Source: a bacterium
GTDB lineage: Bacteria; Babelota; Babeliae; Babelales; Babelaceae
Direction: 5' to 3'
NCBI GenBank assembly: GCA_023428375.1
Contig: JAEYYR010000002.1
Location: 442,302-506,301 of the forward strand
DNA: 64,000 nt
The notes under the pieces are model-generated. The model was given only the letters and a program-made list of their open reading frames with translations. It was not told where the DNA came from and ran no database searches. Position 1 is the first letter of the stretch; every line of letters starts with the position of its first letter. This document shows positions 24,273-32,407 of this stretch, piece by piece. The position numbers and the translations under genes were made by a program.

Positions 24273-26795
24273 TTATGAGTTTTTTACTAACAAAGCTTTG
24301 ACTTCATCAATGGTTAAGAATTCTTTAAGTTGTAATTCTTTTGCAATTGCAAGCAATGAATCTTTATGTTCTTGCAAGAAGTTTTCCATCTCTTGATCGA
24401 TGAATGCAATTTCTTTGCATGCTTGATCTTTGATATCGTTTTGACGATTTTCAGAAAGATTATCGAACTTAAGACCATTTAATGCAATTGTTTGCAACAT
24501 ATTGATTGCCTGAGTACGATCTTCAATTCTGTATTGTGTAGTTGAACCCAACACAACTTTCTGAGCAGCAGAACCAGCTAACAGAACTTTAACATCTTCA
24601 TGCTGTTGTGCAAAAGATACAAAGCCTTTTTGCTCCGAAGATTTATACGTAAATGCTTTACCGTATTCAATACGATCTTTTTCGTTGCCTTCAAATTTTA
24701 CTTGGCGATCATATTTTTCAATAACTTCAGTCAAGCAACCTTTAATAGTTATCGCATCTAGACATACGTGATTCTGTTTGAACAGTAATGCAAGCGCAAC
24801 GCCAGCTTGATAGACTGCTAGCTGCCATTTTTCATCTTCAGTCAGACGTGATTGCAACTGAATCTTACGTGATAGCTTATTAATTGCTTGATAGAAATGT
24901 TCAAATGAAATTAACGCGTTTTCCATTTTGGCAAAACTTGATGCTTTTTCACAAATTTTAGTCATAGTGCTTCGTGATGCACCTGCAGTAATAGATGCGA
25001 GTAAATCAATATTCAAATTTACCGTATCAACCGCATTCAAACGACAGAATGTCGTAATCATAAATGTACGTTCTTCTTTGCTTGGCGCATCCAAATGAAT
25101 ACGTTCATCAAAGCGTCCATCACGCAACATAGCTGAATCTAATAAATTCTCTTTGTTAGTTGAAGCGATCAAAATAATTTGATGATCAGGATCATCATTT
25201 TTATCCAATTCATCAAGTTCCATCAACCATTCAGTCATCAACTTAGAATTGCCATCAACTTGTAAGTTTAATGCATGTATTTCATCGATATACACAACGC
25301 ATGGTGCATGATGACGAGCTTCGTCCATAATACGACGTACCGCATTTTCACCCCATGCAAATAATTGATGTGGTTCGATACGCAAGAATGCAAATTTACG
25401 TTGTTGTGATTGCGCTGCTTGTTGGTTCAAGGAACCGCACAATCCTTCTGCGACTAAGGTTTTACCTTGTCCTGAACCACCAGTAATAATGATCTTCTTT
25501 GGAACTTTTAATCCACAAGAAACAAATCTCATTGGATCTTTAACGTATTCTAAAATTTGATCAAATACCTTAAGTAATGGTCGAATAAAGGCAAAGCGCG
25601 GATCATCTAATGAAATATTATGTACATAGGTTAAATCACTCATATGAGGAATATCAACACCACGCAATTTTGCATCGACTGCCGTCAAAAGAGGCATAAG
25701 CGTATCGGCAATACCAATTTTTTTGCTTAATTTTTCAAAACCTTCAACAGCCTTATCTAAAATCACCATAGATTCTAATGCACCGATACCAAGTTTTGCA
25801 AAAATAGACATCAAGTGCGCATGTTTTAAAGAGCTCTTATTATGATCACCAATGATGTTATTAAACATTGCAGTTCGGTATGGCATATCTTTAATAGTCG
25901 ATATTGCGTTCGTTTTTTCAGCAAAATCATGCATAATCTGTTTGAAAGAGTCTTTCACTTTGGTTGCTAGTTCTACTGAAATTTTATCCGCAGGAACCTT
26001 AGCAATCAATTCAGATGTTACCAATAGTTTTGTATTAGCTTCTTCTGCAAGACGCTTTAACTGTTTGTTCATTTCTAATGGATCATCAGTGGTGATAGAA
26101 ACACCCATCAAATATTTACGATCGTCATCGGAAAGCCATTGATAATACGTCACTGCGCCCCACAATCCAAGGAAGGTGGAAACATAGGCTAAATTTGTCG
26201 TCTTTTTTGCTAATGCCGAAATATAATAACGATCACAGAAATTACCAAATCCACGATACGCACGATTGTACCACGTAAAACCTTTTAGCAAGGTGTCTTT
26301 TTCAAGATCATTAATTGACGATATGAGTCCTTGAACATAGGAAGACAATTTGGTTGCAGAAATGCTGCGCGGTGTCGCCTGAGCCATTAAAGTTTCAGGG
26401 CTCAATGGTGGCAGTTGAGAAAAATTATTACGTGATGCCGTTTGCATCATCGTTATTAAGGAATCAACCATGTAAGAAAATTTTGCAATAAATTCATTCG
26501 TAAGAACTGGTTGAGGCTCGCGAAGAAGCATTCCTATTATGGTTGATAATTCTTGACACCAAGATAATGCGCTGACGGGATCAGCTACTTTTATACGATT
26601 ATTTTTGATCAGCTGCGCAGAGTGTTGCACTATTGCAACTAATCGTTTGAGCACCTCTTTGTTCATCACAAAATATTCGGTAAATACTGCTTGTGATTGA
26701 TTAGTATCAGCTCGTGGTATATCCAAAGTGTGGGTCGATTGTCCTAAAGAAACGATCGCCAAACTGAGAAAAAATAATTTGGTATAAGTTTTCAT
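24273..26795 (-). CDS. Secreted FtsH-like AAA+ ATPase with inactivated M41 protease domain
   Basis: The 840-aa protein has a signal peptide (MKTYTKLFFLSLAIVSLGQS), a long helical N-terminal region with a possible TM near 203-220, then a complete AAA+ core: Walker A GGSGQGKT at 439-446, Walker B VVYIDEIHAL around 500-509, and the second region of homology AMLRDGRFDERI at 556-566 with the Arg fingers. The lid contains ITAGASRSTMTKICEKA. Where FtsH has its HEAGH zinc motif this protein reads VYQAGVAL (661-668), so zinc ligands are lost. The tail LLAIAKELQLKEFLTIDEVKALL matches the FtsH end. It should bind ATP and unfold or remodel without proteolysis. Export of an ATPase is odd, since ATP is scarce in the periplasm; the N-terminus may instead be a membrane anchor. 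Confidence 0.75.
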   Translation of the reverse strand: MKTYTKLFFLSLAIVSLGQSTHTLDIPRADTNQSQAVFTEYFVMNKEVLKRLVAIVQHSAQLIKNNRIKVADPVSALSWCQELSTIIGMLLREPQPVLTNEFIAKFSYMVDSLITMMQTASRNNFSQLPPLSPETLMAQATPRSISATKLSSYVQGLISSINDLEKDTLLKGFTWYNRAYRGFGNFCDRYYISALAKKTTNLAYVSTFLGLWGAVTYYQWLSDDDRKYLMGVSITTDDPLEMNKQLKRLAEEANTKLLVTSELIAKVPADKISVELATKVKDSFKQIMHDFAEKTNAISTIKDMPYRTAMFNNIIGDHNKSSLKHAHLMSIFAKLGIGALESMVILDKAVEGFEKLSKKIGIADTLMPLLTAVDAKLRGVDIPHMSDLTYVHNISLDDPRFAFIRPLLKVFDQILEYVKDPMRFVSCGLKVPKKIIITGGSGQGKTLVAEGLCGSLNQQAAQSQQRKFAFLRIEPHQLFAWGENAVRRIMDEARHHAPCVVYIDEIHALNLQVDGNSKLMTEWLMELDELDKNDDPDHQIILIASTNKENLLDSAMLRDGRFDERIHLDAPSKEERTFMITTFCRLNAVDTVNLNIDLLASITAGASRSTMTKICEKASSFAKMENALISFEHFYQAINKLSRKIQLQSRLTEDEKWQLAVYQAGVALALLFKQNHVCLDAITIKGCLTEVIEKYDRQVKFEGNEKDRIEYGKAFTYKSSEQKGFVSFAQQHEDVKVLLAGSAAQKVVLGSTTQYRIEDRTQAINMLQTIALNGLKFDNLSENRQNDIKDQACKEIAFIDQEMENFLQEHKDSLLAIAKELQLKEFLTIDEVKALLVKNS

Positions 26796-26978
26796 ATCTA
26801 TCCTAAATTGCTTATTATTGCTTTATAGACAGTACCAAATCATCTCTAAAGTGTCAAAAACCATCCTTGCAAATATTTTCATAATAGAAATATTAAATCA
26901 AAAATTATACCTCGTGGATACTAGCATTTATAGAAGCGAGAAGTTATACTGCAACGGTATTATTTTAAGGAGATTTTT

Positions 26979-28418
26979 ATGCAAACAAATTCGTATCGTT
27001 GGCAAACGTACTTAGGCGTTACCATTCTAACCTTTTTTGCTGTAGCACTCGTACGATTTGCTACTAAACCAAAAAAAGACTTTAACTTGGCGGTACTTAA
27101 TAAAACTGAAAATTTAGTACCGGTCGCCATTATTGGCTCAGGCCCAGCGGGTCTCTCTGCAGCAGTGTACGGTGCACGTGGCAAACTGAATACCGTTCTA
27201 TTTGAAGGCGAACAACCGGGCGGTCAACTCACCACCACATCATGGGTAGAAAATTGGCCGGGCATTACTAAAGCATTAGGAAAAGATATTATCGGCGGAT
27301 TGAGAAATCAGGCAAAAGAATTTGGTGCACAATTTTCAGCAGAAACTATTAAATCTGCTGACTTCTCAACATGGCCATACACATTAACAACGGACCGTGA
27401 CGTACAAATTAAAGCATTGACGGTGATTATTAGTACGGGCGCAAGTCCTCGCAAACTTGGTGTCCCGGGAGAAGAAGAGTTCTGGGGTAAAGGTGTAACG
27501 ACCTGTGCTATTTGTGACGCACCATTTTATAAAGACTCTGATGTTGTTGTAGTTGGTGGTGGAGATTCCGCAGTTGAAGAAGCATTACAGCTTGCACCGT
27601 ATGCAAAGAAAATCACGATTTTAGTTCGTGGTGGAGCAATGCGTGCATCACCAAGTATGCAAGAACGCATGGGTGAATATGATCATATTTCCGTTATGTA
27701 TAATACACAGATTACGGCAATCAAAGGTACCACTGATCATGTTAACATGCTTGATTTAGTTGTCGACGGAAAAAACACCACAATGCCAATTGATGGCGTG
27801 TTCCTTGCAATCGGCCATATTCCAAACACAGGACTTTTTGGTGATCAATTGCGCAAGGACAAAGAAGGATATCTCGTTCTTGAACCATACACCCAAGAAA
27901 CCTCAAAAATAGCTGTTTTTGCTGCTGGCGACGTAGCTGATCGTCGTTATCGTCAAGCAGGTGTTGCAAGTGGTGATGGTATTAAAGCTGCACTTGATGC
28001 TGCAGAATTTTTACGCACTATCGGATTTAATGAAAACATTTCTAATCAATACGCAGGTAACATGTATGCGGCCTATAATCCACAGACATCTTTTGAAGTT
28101 CCTCATCTAACTTCAAGCGCTGCATATGATGAACGGATTGCACAATCAAATAAAATTTTAGTACTCGATTTCTATACTGAATTCTGTCCAAGCTGTTTAC
28201 AAATGATGCCAATCTTTGCAGCAGTGGCGGAAGAACTGCAAGAAAAAGCTGAGTTTTATAAAGTTGATGCTATTGCCGCAAACGATCTTGCAGAACAATT
28301 GGTTGTACCGACCGTGCCAAGTTTCTTGATCATTAAAGATGGTAATGTAATAGCGCGCAGCAAAGAGATTATGAACAAATTGGAGATGACCAAGTTTGTA
28401 AAAAGCTATATAGACTGA
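26979..28418 (+). CDS. trxB: Membrane-anchored thioredoxin reductase-thioredoxin fusion
   Basis: The 479-aa protein has, in order: an N-terminal TM anchor (about 8-26); a thioredoxin reductase domain with FAD-binding GSGPAGLSAAVYG (53-65), redox CAIC (176-179), NAD(P)-binding GGGDSAVEEA and the FAAGDVAD block; a linker; and a C-terminal thioredoxin-like domain with DFYTEFCPSC (397-406) and the cis-Pro segment VPTVPSF. The thioredoxin active site is CPSC after Phe, not WCGPC. Such fusions couple NADPH directly to a thioredoxin; the anchor places it at the inner membrane. AAGGAG precedes the ATG. Which face of the membrane holds the enzyme is not determined. Confidence 0.88.
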   Translation: MQTNSYRWQTYLGVTILTFFAVALVRFATKPKKDFNLAVLNKTENLVPVAIIGSGPAGLSAAVYGARGKLNTVLFEGEQPGGQLTTTSWVENWPGITKALGKDIIGGLRNQAKEFGAQFSAETIKSADFSTWPYTLTTDRDVQIKALTVIISTGASPRKLGVPGEEEFWGKGVTTCAICDAPFYKDSDVVVVGGGDSAVEEALQLAPYAKKITILVRGGAMRASPSMQERMGEYDHISVMYNTQITAIKGTTDHVNMLDLVVDGKNTTMPIDGVFLAIGHIPNTGLFGDQLRKDKEGYLVLEPYTQETSKIAVFAAGDVADRRYRQAGVASGDGIKAALDAAEFLRTIGFNENISNQYAGNMYAAYNPQTSFEVPHLTSSAAYDERIAQSNKILVLDFYTEFCPSCLQMMPIFAAVAEELQEKAEFYKVDAIAANDLAEQLVVPTVPSFLIIKDGNVIARSKEIMNKLEMTKFVKSYID

Positions 28419-28454
28419 TTATCCCATATTTGTTAGTCTTTAAAGCATAATTGC

Positions 28455-28531
28455 GTGCCCGTAGCTCAATCGGATAGAGCGCCAGACTTCGAATCTGTAG
28501 GTTGTAGGTTCAAGTCCTACCGGGCACGCCA
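28455..28531 (+). tRNA. tRNA-Arg (anticodon TCG), CCA encoded
   Basis: Cloverleaf read by eye: acceptor GTGCCCG/CGGGCAC, D arm GCTC...GAGC, anticodon loop CTTCGAA giving TCG, T arm GTAGG-TTCAAGT-CCTAC, discriminator G and encoded CCA (28529-28531). One C-T mismatch at the top of the anticodon stem. Confidence 0.93.
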
Positions 28532-28663
28532 GTCTTCGTTAACTCGAGATTAACTTCGTCTGGCTGCGCCACTCGTTGAGAGATTTGATATTATAAATAG
28601 TGAGACAGAAGACTGTCCGAAGAAGCCTGGGCGAAGACGGACTGCAATAATTCAAAATGATAT
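28530..28663. other. Short inverted repeats downstream of tRNA-Arg(TCG)
   Basis: CAGTCTTC (28530-28537) is matched by GAAGACTG (28608-28615), and a further CGAAGAC lies at 28632. No gene is seen here. It may be tRNA 3' processing or termination structure, or a relic of an insertion at the tRNA end. Confidence 0.3.
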
Positions 28664-28916
28664 ATGTTTTATGTTTATCTGCTACGTTCGATTAATTCTC
28701 CACAAATAACGTACGTAGGTTTATACCACCAACATACAAGAACGATTAGCCACACATAATTCTGGTGGTTTTTTGCATACAAAAAAAGATAAACCTTGGG
28801 AAATAATTGTATATTCTGCTTTTACTAATATGGATAGTGCAAAACTTTTTGAAAAATATTTAAAATCACAATCTGGCAGAGCTTTTGCAAAAAAACGGTT
28901 TTTTAACAGTAAATAA
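28664..28916 (+). pseudogene. GIY-YIG endonuclease (YhbQ/UPF0213-like) broken by one frameshift
   Basis: From ATG 28664 the frame reads MFYVYLLRSINSP and ITYVGL, the GIY-YIG opening with the conserved YVYLL and YVG. At base 28724 one extra T shifts the frame. The next frame, from 28725, reads TTNIQERLATHNSGG, then KPWEIIVYSAF, KLFEKYLKSQSGRAFAKKR and a stop at 28914-28916, which is the rest of the same short family. Dropping one base restores a protein of about 83 aa. Members of this family are small single-domain nucleases of poorly known role. It may be a real pseudogene, a sequencing error in the short run, or a shift site. It sits between two tRNA-Arg genes. Confidence 0.75.
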
Positions 28917-28939
28917 TAATATATTTTAGGGACACACTA

Positions 28940-29323
28940 ATGATTACAAAAATCACTCACATTACCTTATTTGTTAACGACCTGGCAGAATCACTAGCAT
29001 TCTATCAAAGCATTGGCTTTAAAATTCATACTGATGCAGCCTATGGCGAAATGCGTTGGCTTACGCTATGTATGCCTATGCAACTTGATGTTGAATTAGT
29101 GTTAATTCATGCCCAAACTGACGAAGAAAAAGCACTTGTTGGAAAACAAGCAGGCAATCATCCTTTCTTAAGTCTTGAAAGTTCTGACATTTATAACGAT
29201 TTCACCAAGTTAAAACAAAACGGCGTAACAATTCTTGAAGAACCTGCGGACCAATCATGGGGCATATCAGCAATGATTCAAGATCCAAACGGCACTAAGA
29301 TCTATATTTGCCAGCCTAAATAA
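28940..29323 (+). CDS. VOC-superfamily (glyoxalase/bleomycin-resistance-like) protein
   Basis: The 127-aa protein begins ITHITLFVNDLAESLAFYQSIGF, the standard VOC opening, and ends with SAMIQDPNGTKIYICQ, the last strand with the metal-region DPxGN-like turn. This fold is a metal-dependent lyase, dioxygenase or resistance protein; the substrate cannot be read. It lies 23 bases after the GIY-YIG remnant and just before a tRNA gene. Confidence 0.85.
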   Translation: MITKITHITLFVNDLAESLAFYQSIGFKIHTDAAYGEMRWLTLCMPMQLDVELVLIHAQTDEEKALVGKQAGNHPFLSLESSDIYNDFTKLKQNGVTILEEPADQSWGISAMIQDPNGTKIYICQPK

Positions 29324-29335
29324 TTCAAATTCAAT

Positions 29336-29409
29336 GCGCCTGTAGCTCAGTCGGATAGAGCGACAGATTCCTAATCTGTAGGCCACAGGTTCAATTCCTG
29401 TCAGGCGCA
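29336..29409 (+). tRNA. tRNA-Arg (anticodon CCT), CCA not encoded
   Basis: Acceptor GCGCCTG/CAGGCGC, D arm GCTC...GAGC, anticodon stem ACAGA/TCTGT with loop TTCCTAA giving CCT (codon AGG), T arm ACAGG-TTCAATT-CCTGT, discriminator A. The next bases are CGC, so CCA must be added by enzyme, unlike the TCG tRNA upstream. Confidence 0.93.
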
Positions 29410-29517
29410 CGCTTCTTTACCATGTTTTCATCGTTTACAGGCTTAAAATTAATGTAAAAATAGAAACTTTTAGTCATTGTAGTAGTCTTATTATATAACC
29501 AAAAAAATAGGAATATT

Positions 29518-29976
29518 ATGAAATCAATGTTGTTTACATTACTCGTACTCGCTCCATTGAGCACACTAATTGCCAAAGATTCAACTATTACCATTCGAGT
29601 ACCATTAAGTAATAGTTTTAAATATAATGCAAAACTAACTAAAATAATGACTCATGGTGAATACAAACAATTTACTTTCGAATCAATTATTCAGTTAAAT
29701 AGAGCAACATCAACAGCAGATATTGAAATTTTATCATATCAAGATACCGGTAATATTTATTGTAACTTTGAAAAAGATATCCAGCAGCAAGCTGTTGCAG
29801 CAATAGCGACATGGCTCTCACAAAATACTCGAATCCAAAATTTGATTGTTACCATTAAAAATCATGATGGCCAAACAATCGGAACCGATTATACAATGCG
29901 TGAATGTCAACGTTATCTAATAAATGATGAGTGGAATGGTAATTATACCTTAATTCCATCTAACTTAATTGGTTAA
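29518..29976 (+). CDS. Small secreted hypothetical protein, paralogue A
   Basis: The 152-aa protein has a signal peptide (MKSMLFTLLVLAPLSTLIA). The body aligns with the next gene: FTFESIIQLNRATSTADIEILSYQDTG then CNFEKDIQQQAVAAIATWL, against FSFFADITINESTKIAEI and CDFEKEVVEQITRHVALWL. One central Cys is shared. The gene starts 20 bases before the next gene's ATG region and is probably co-transcribed. No known family. Confidence 0.65.
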   Translation: MKSMLFTLLVLAPLSTLIAKDSTITIRVPLSNSFKYNAKLTKIMTHGEYKQFTFESIIQLNRATSTADIEILSYQDTGNIYCNFEKDIQQQAVAAIATWLSQNTRIQNLIVTIKNHDGQTIGTDYTMRECQRYLINDEWNGNYTLIPSNLIG

Positions 29977-29996
29977 TTATTAATATCAGGATAATC

Positions 29997-30431
29997 ATGA
30001 AAACAATACTGTTAGCATTACTTACACTTACATCATTGAATACAATGATTGCAGAAGAACAAAACCTAAGAACGTTAACTTTTGGTGCAAAGTTAAATCC
30101 ATACAGAGCTTATCCAGAAAGCAAACAATTTAGCTTCTTTGCTGATATCACCATTAATGAATCTACCAAAATAGCAGAAATAATTGTTACTTCTTACGAA
30201 GACATGGGAATTACTCCATGTGACTTTGAGAAAGAAGTAGTGGAACAAATAACAAGACACGTTGCTCTTTGGTTAAAAAACAATACAGCAGTTAAAATCT
30301 TTTCTCTTGCTATGACTCATCCAAATGGCACGAAGTTATTTGTAAAAGAATTAGACGTTGAACCTTTTGCCGTGCAAACATTTTGTTGGCAAGGAATATA
30401 TTGCATAGAATATTCAAGCGTAAATTACTAA
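29997..30431 (+). CDS. Small secreted hypothetical protein, paralogue B
   Basis: 144 aa with signal peptide MKTILLALLTLTSLNTMIA. Clearly a tandem duplicate of the preceding gene by its shared centre (SYEDMG, then CDFEKE, then a helical segment ending in LWL). The C-terminus is different, with two extra Cys. Closed by a terminator. Function unknown. Confidence 0.65.
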   Translation: MKTILLALLTLTSLNTMIAEEQNLRTLTFGAKLNPYRAYPESKQFSFFADITINESTKIAEIIVTSYEDMGITPCDFEKEVVEQITRHVALWLKNNTAVKIFSLAMTHPNGTKLFVKELDVEPFAVQTFCWQGIYCIEYSSVNY

Positions 30432-30442
30432 TTTTTTCATTA

Positions 30443-30474
30443 TAAAGGGGCATTCATTTCGGATGCCCCTTTCC
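30443..30474 (+). terminator. Intrinsic terminator after the secreted paralogues
   Basis: AAGGGGCAT (30445-30453) pairs with ATGCCCCTT (30463-30471), followed by a short T/C-rich run. Confidence 0.7.
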
Positions 30475-30481
30475 CTTTGAT

Positions 30482-31615
30482 ATGATTTACACTGACTATC
30501 TCATTATTGGTTTATCTGCAGCTGGATTGCACGCTGCTCAAACTTTGCGACGTTTAAATCCAAATGCATCCATAGGTGCGATCGATGCACAACAGATTGT
30601 TTATAATAAATGCTTGTTCACATCGTATAATAGCGATATAAAAAAACTTGAAGATATACAACTCCGTAAAAATGAGTGGTTTGCTGAGCAACGCATAGAT
30701 CGTTATACTACTCATATCATCTACATTGATTCTCAAAACAACGTTGTTGGTGATGCGCACAATAATCAATTCCATTATTCAAAATTACTCTTGGCTTTGG
30801 GCACTAAACCAAAAACTTCGTATGGCACTAATGATTCGTTTTTACACTATCATTCAATACAAGATGCGCAAAAGCTTAACAATCTGATCAAAACACAACA
30901 ACTCAATCATGTGGTTATTATTGGTGGTGGATTGAATGGCATTGAATTAGCACATCTACTCTATAAAAAAAACGTTCAAGTAACGCTGCTTGAACAAAAG
31001 TCACATCTGATTAGTCCTGCATTATCACAGCAGGCACAGCTATGGTTATTTGCCTATTATGCATCCAGAATTAACATTCAGGTAAATTCACAGGTTACTG
31101 ATATCATAGTTAATAATGGCACCTATTTTATTCAAACGAATAATAATTCATATACCGCCGATTTAGTAATCGATTGTCGCGGTGTTGAACCAAATACACA
31201 GTGGCTTAGAAATGCTATCGAGTGTGATGAAAAAAATTATATTATCATTGATGCGTTGCAACGTTCATCGATAGCAAATATTTATGCTGCTGGAGATTGC
31301 TCAAAATTCAAAAACACCCAGGAATGTTCAAAATTATGGACAGATGCAGCGCTTCAAGGAATACACGCGGCATATTCTATGGTAGGAATTTCTCATCAAA
31401 CACCAATAATTACCCATGGCGGTGATACCAAATTTCCTGACTTTCCGGTTTATTGGCGAGGTTCATTTTCACCGGAATTTGAAACTATCGTAGAAAAAAA
31501 CGATACTAGTTATCGTGAATTCTGGCGGGATAAACAACAAAAGTTGCGTGGTTTTATCCTTATAGGTACACTTAAAGACGCAGGGGAACTAACACAGCAA
31601 TTTTTAAGGGATTAA
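30482..31615 (+). CDS. FAD-dependent pyridine nucleotide-disulfide oxidoreductase
   Basis: The 377-aa protein has an N-terminal FAD dinucleotide fold (YLIIGLSAAGLHAAQTLR), a second NAD(P) fold with HVVIIGGGLNGIELAHLL near residue 140, and the FAD-binding IYAAGDC near residue 272. It has no paired redox cysteines, so it resembles ferredoxin/rubredoxin-reductase or nitrite-reductase-type NADH oxidoreductases and not disulfide reductases. The partner is unknown. It is followed after 13 bases by pssA. Confidence 0.8.
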   Translation: MIYTDYLIIGLSAAGLHAAQTLRRLNPNASIGAIDAQQIVYNKCLFTSYNSDIKKLEDIQLRKNEWFAEQRIDRYTTHIIYIDSQNNVVGDAHNNQFHYSKLLLALGTKPKTSYGTNDSFLHYHSIQDAQKLNNLIKTQQLNHVVIIGGGLNGIELAHLLYKKNVQVTLLEQKSHLISPALSQQAQLWLFAYYASRINIQVNSQVTDIIVNNGTYFIQTNNNSYTADLVIDCRGVEPNTQWLRNAIECDEKNYIIIDALQRSSIANIYAAGDCSKFKNTQECSKLWTDAALQGIHAAYSMVGISHQTPIITHGGDTKFPDFPVYWRGSFSPEFETIVEKNDTSYREFWRDKQQKLRGFILIGTLKDAGELTQQFLRD

Positions 31616-31628
31616 AAGGCTTTGTGTC

Positions 31629-32372
31629 ATGATCTTAAACCTAAAGGCTCAATGTCAGAGCTTGATAGGGCATAAAACTTCTTCTGCCCGTAGCTGCATT
31701 CCCCATATTTTTACACTCGGCAATGCACTGTGCGGATATGTCTCTATCATTCAATCACTTGAAGGCAATTATACCATTGCTGCGTACGCAATTATTTTAG
31801 CAGCTGTTATGGATTTTTTAGATGGCAGAATTGCTCGAGCATTAGGCGTCACCAGTTGTATTGGCATGGAACTTGATTCGCTCTGTGATGCAATTTCATT
31901 TTGCTTGGCACCAACTATAATGCTTTATAGTTCACAAGCACCGATGGATACCAATTTGCTTTTGATTGCACTTGGATGTTATTTGTGTGCTGGTCTTTGG
32001 CGCCTTGCACGATTTAATGTTACCTCAGCTGAACAGTGTGCAGCTTTCAAAGGATTGCCAACTACTATTGCAGCATTTTTTATGGCAGCAATAATAATGG
32101 CTGAACCATGGTTTGAATGTTATATTCAAGAGCGTGCATTTTATAGCGCATTACTCATTTGTGTTATTGTACTTTCCTATTTAATGATTTCAGCAATTCC
32201 TTTTCCTACTTTTAAAAACACACAAAAAAAAACCATGAAGATATGTATGCTCATGGTTGCTTGCATAATTCCTGTGATGGCATGGTTTAGCTATAAAGGG
32301 TATCCATGCCTTCTCGTTTTGATGAGCGGATATATTATTAGCAGCATCGCCTTACGTAATAAAATTATATAA
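31629..32372 (+). CDS. pssA: CDP-diacylglycerol-serine O-phosphatidyltransferase
   Basis: Makes phosphatidylserine from CDP-diacylglycerol in the inner membrane. The 247-aa protein has several TMs and the CDP-alcohol phosphotransferase signature DGRIARALGVTSCIGMELD with the following SLCD, fitting DG-x2-AR-x8-G-x3-D-x3-D. No decarboxylase gene (psd) is in the window. Confidence 0.88.
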   Translation: MILNLKAQCQSLIGHKTSSARSCIPHIFTLGNALCGYVSIIQSLEGNYTIAAYAIILAAVMDFLDGRIARALGVTSCIGMELDSLCDAISFCLAPTIMLYSSQAPMDTNLLLIALGCYLCAGLWRLARFNVTSAEQCAAFKGLPTTIAAFFMAAIIMAEPWFECYIQERAFYSALLICVIVLSYLMISAIPFPTFKNTQKKTMKICMLMVACIIPVMAWFSYKGYPCLLVLMSGYIISSIALRNKII

Positions 32373-32403
32373 AAAAAGAGACCGAAAAATCGGTCTCTTT
32401 TTT
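32371..32403. terminator. Bidirectional terminator between pssA and the J-like gene
   Basis: AAAAAAAGAGACCGA pairs with TCGGTCTCTTTTTT with a 4-base loop, in a convergent intergenic region. Confidence 0.9.
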
Positions 32404-32407
32404 AGTG

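Noticed and set aside
26818..27015. Small open frame before trxB
   Set aside because: It overlaps the ribosome binding site and start of trxB and has no ribosome binding site or sensible composition.
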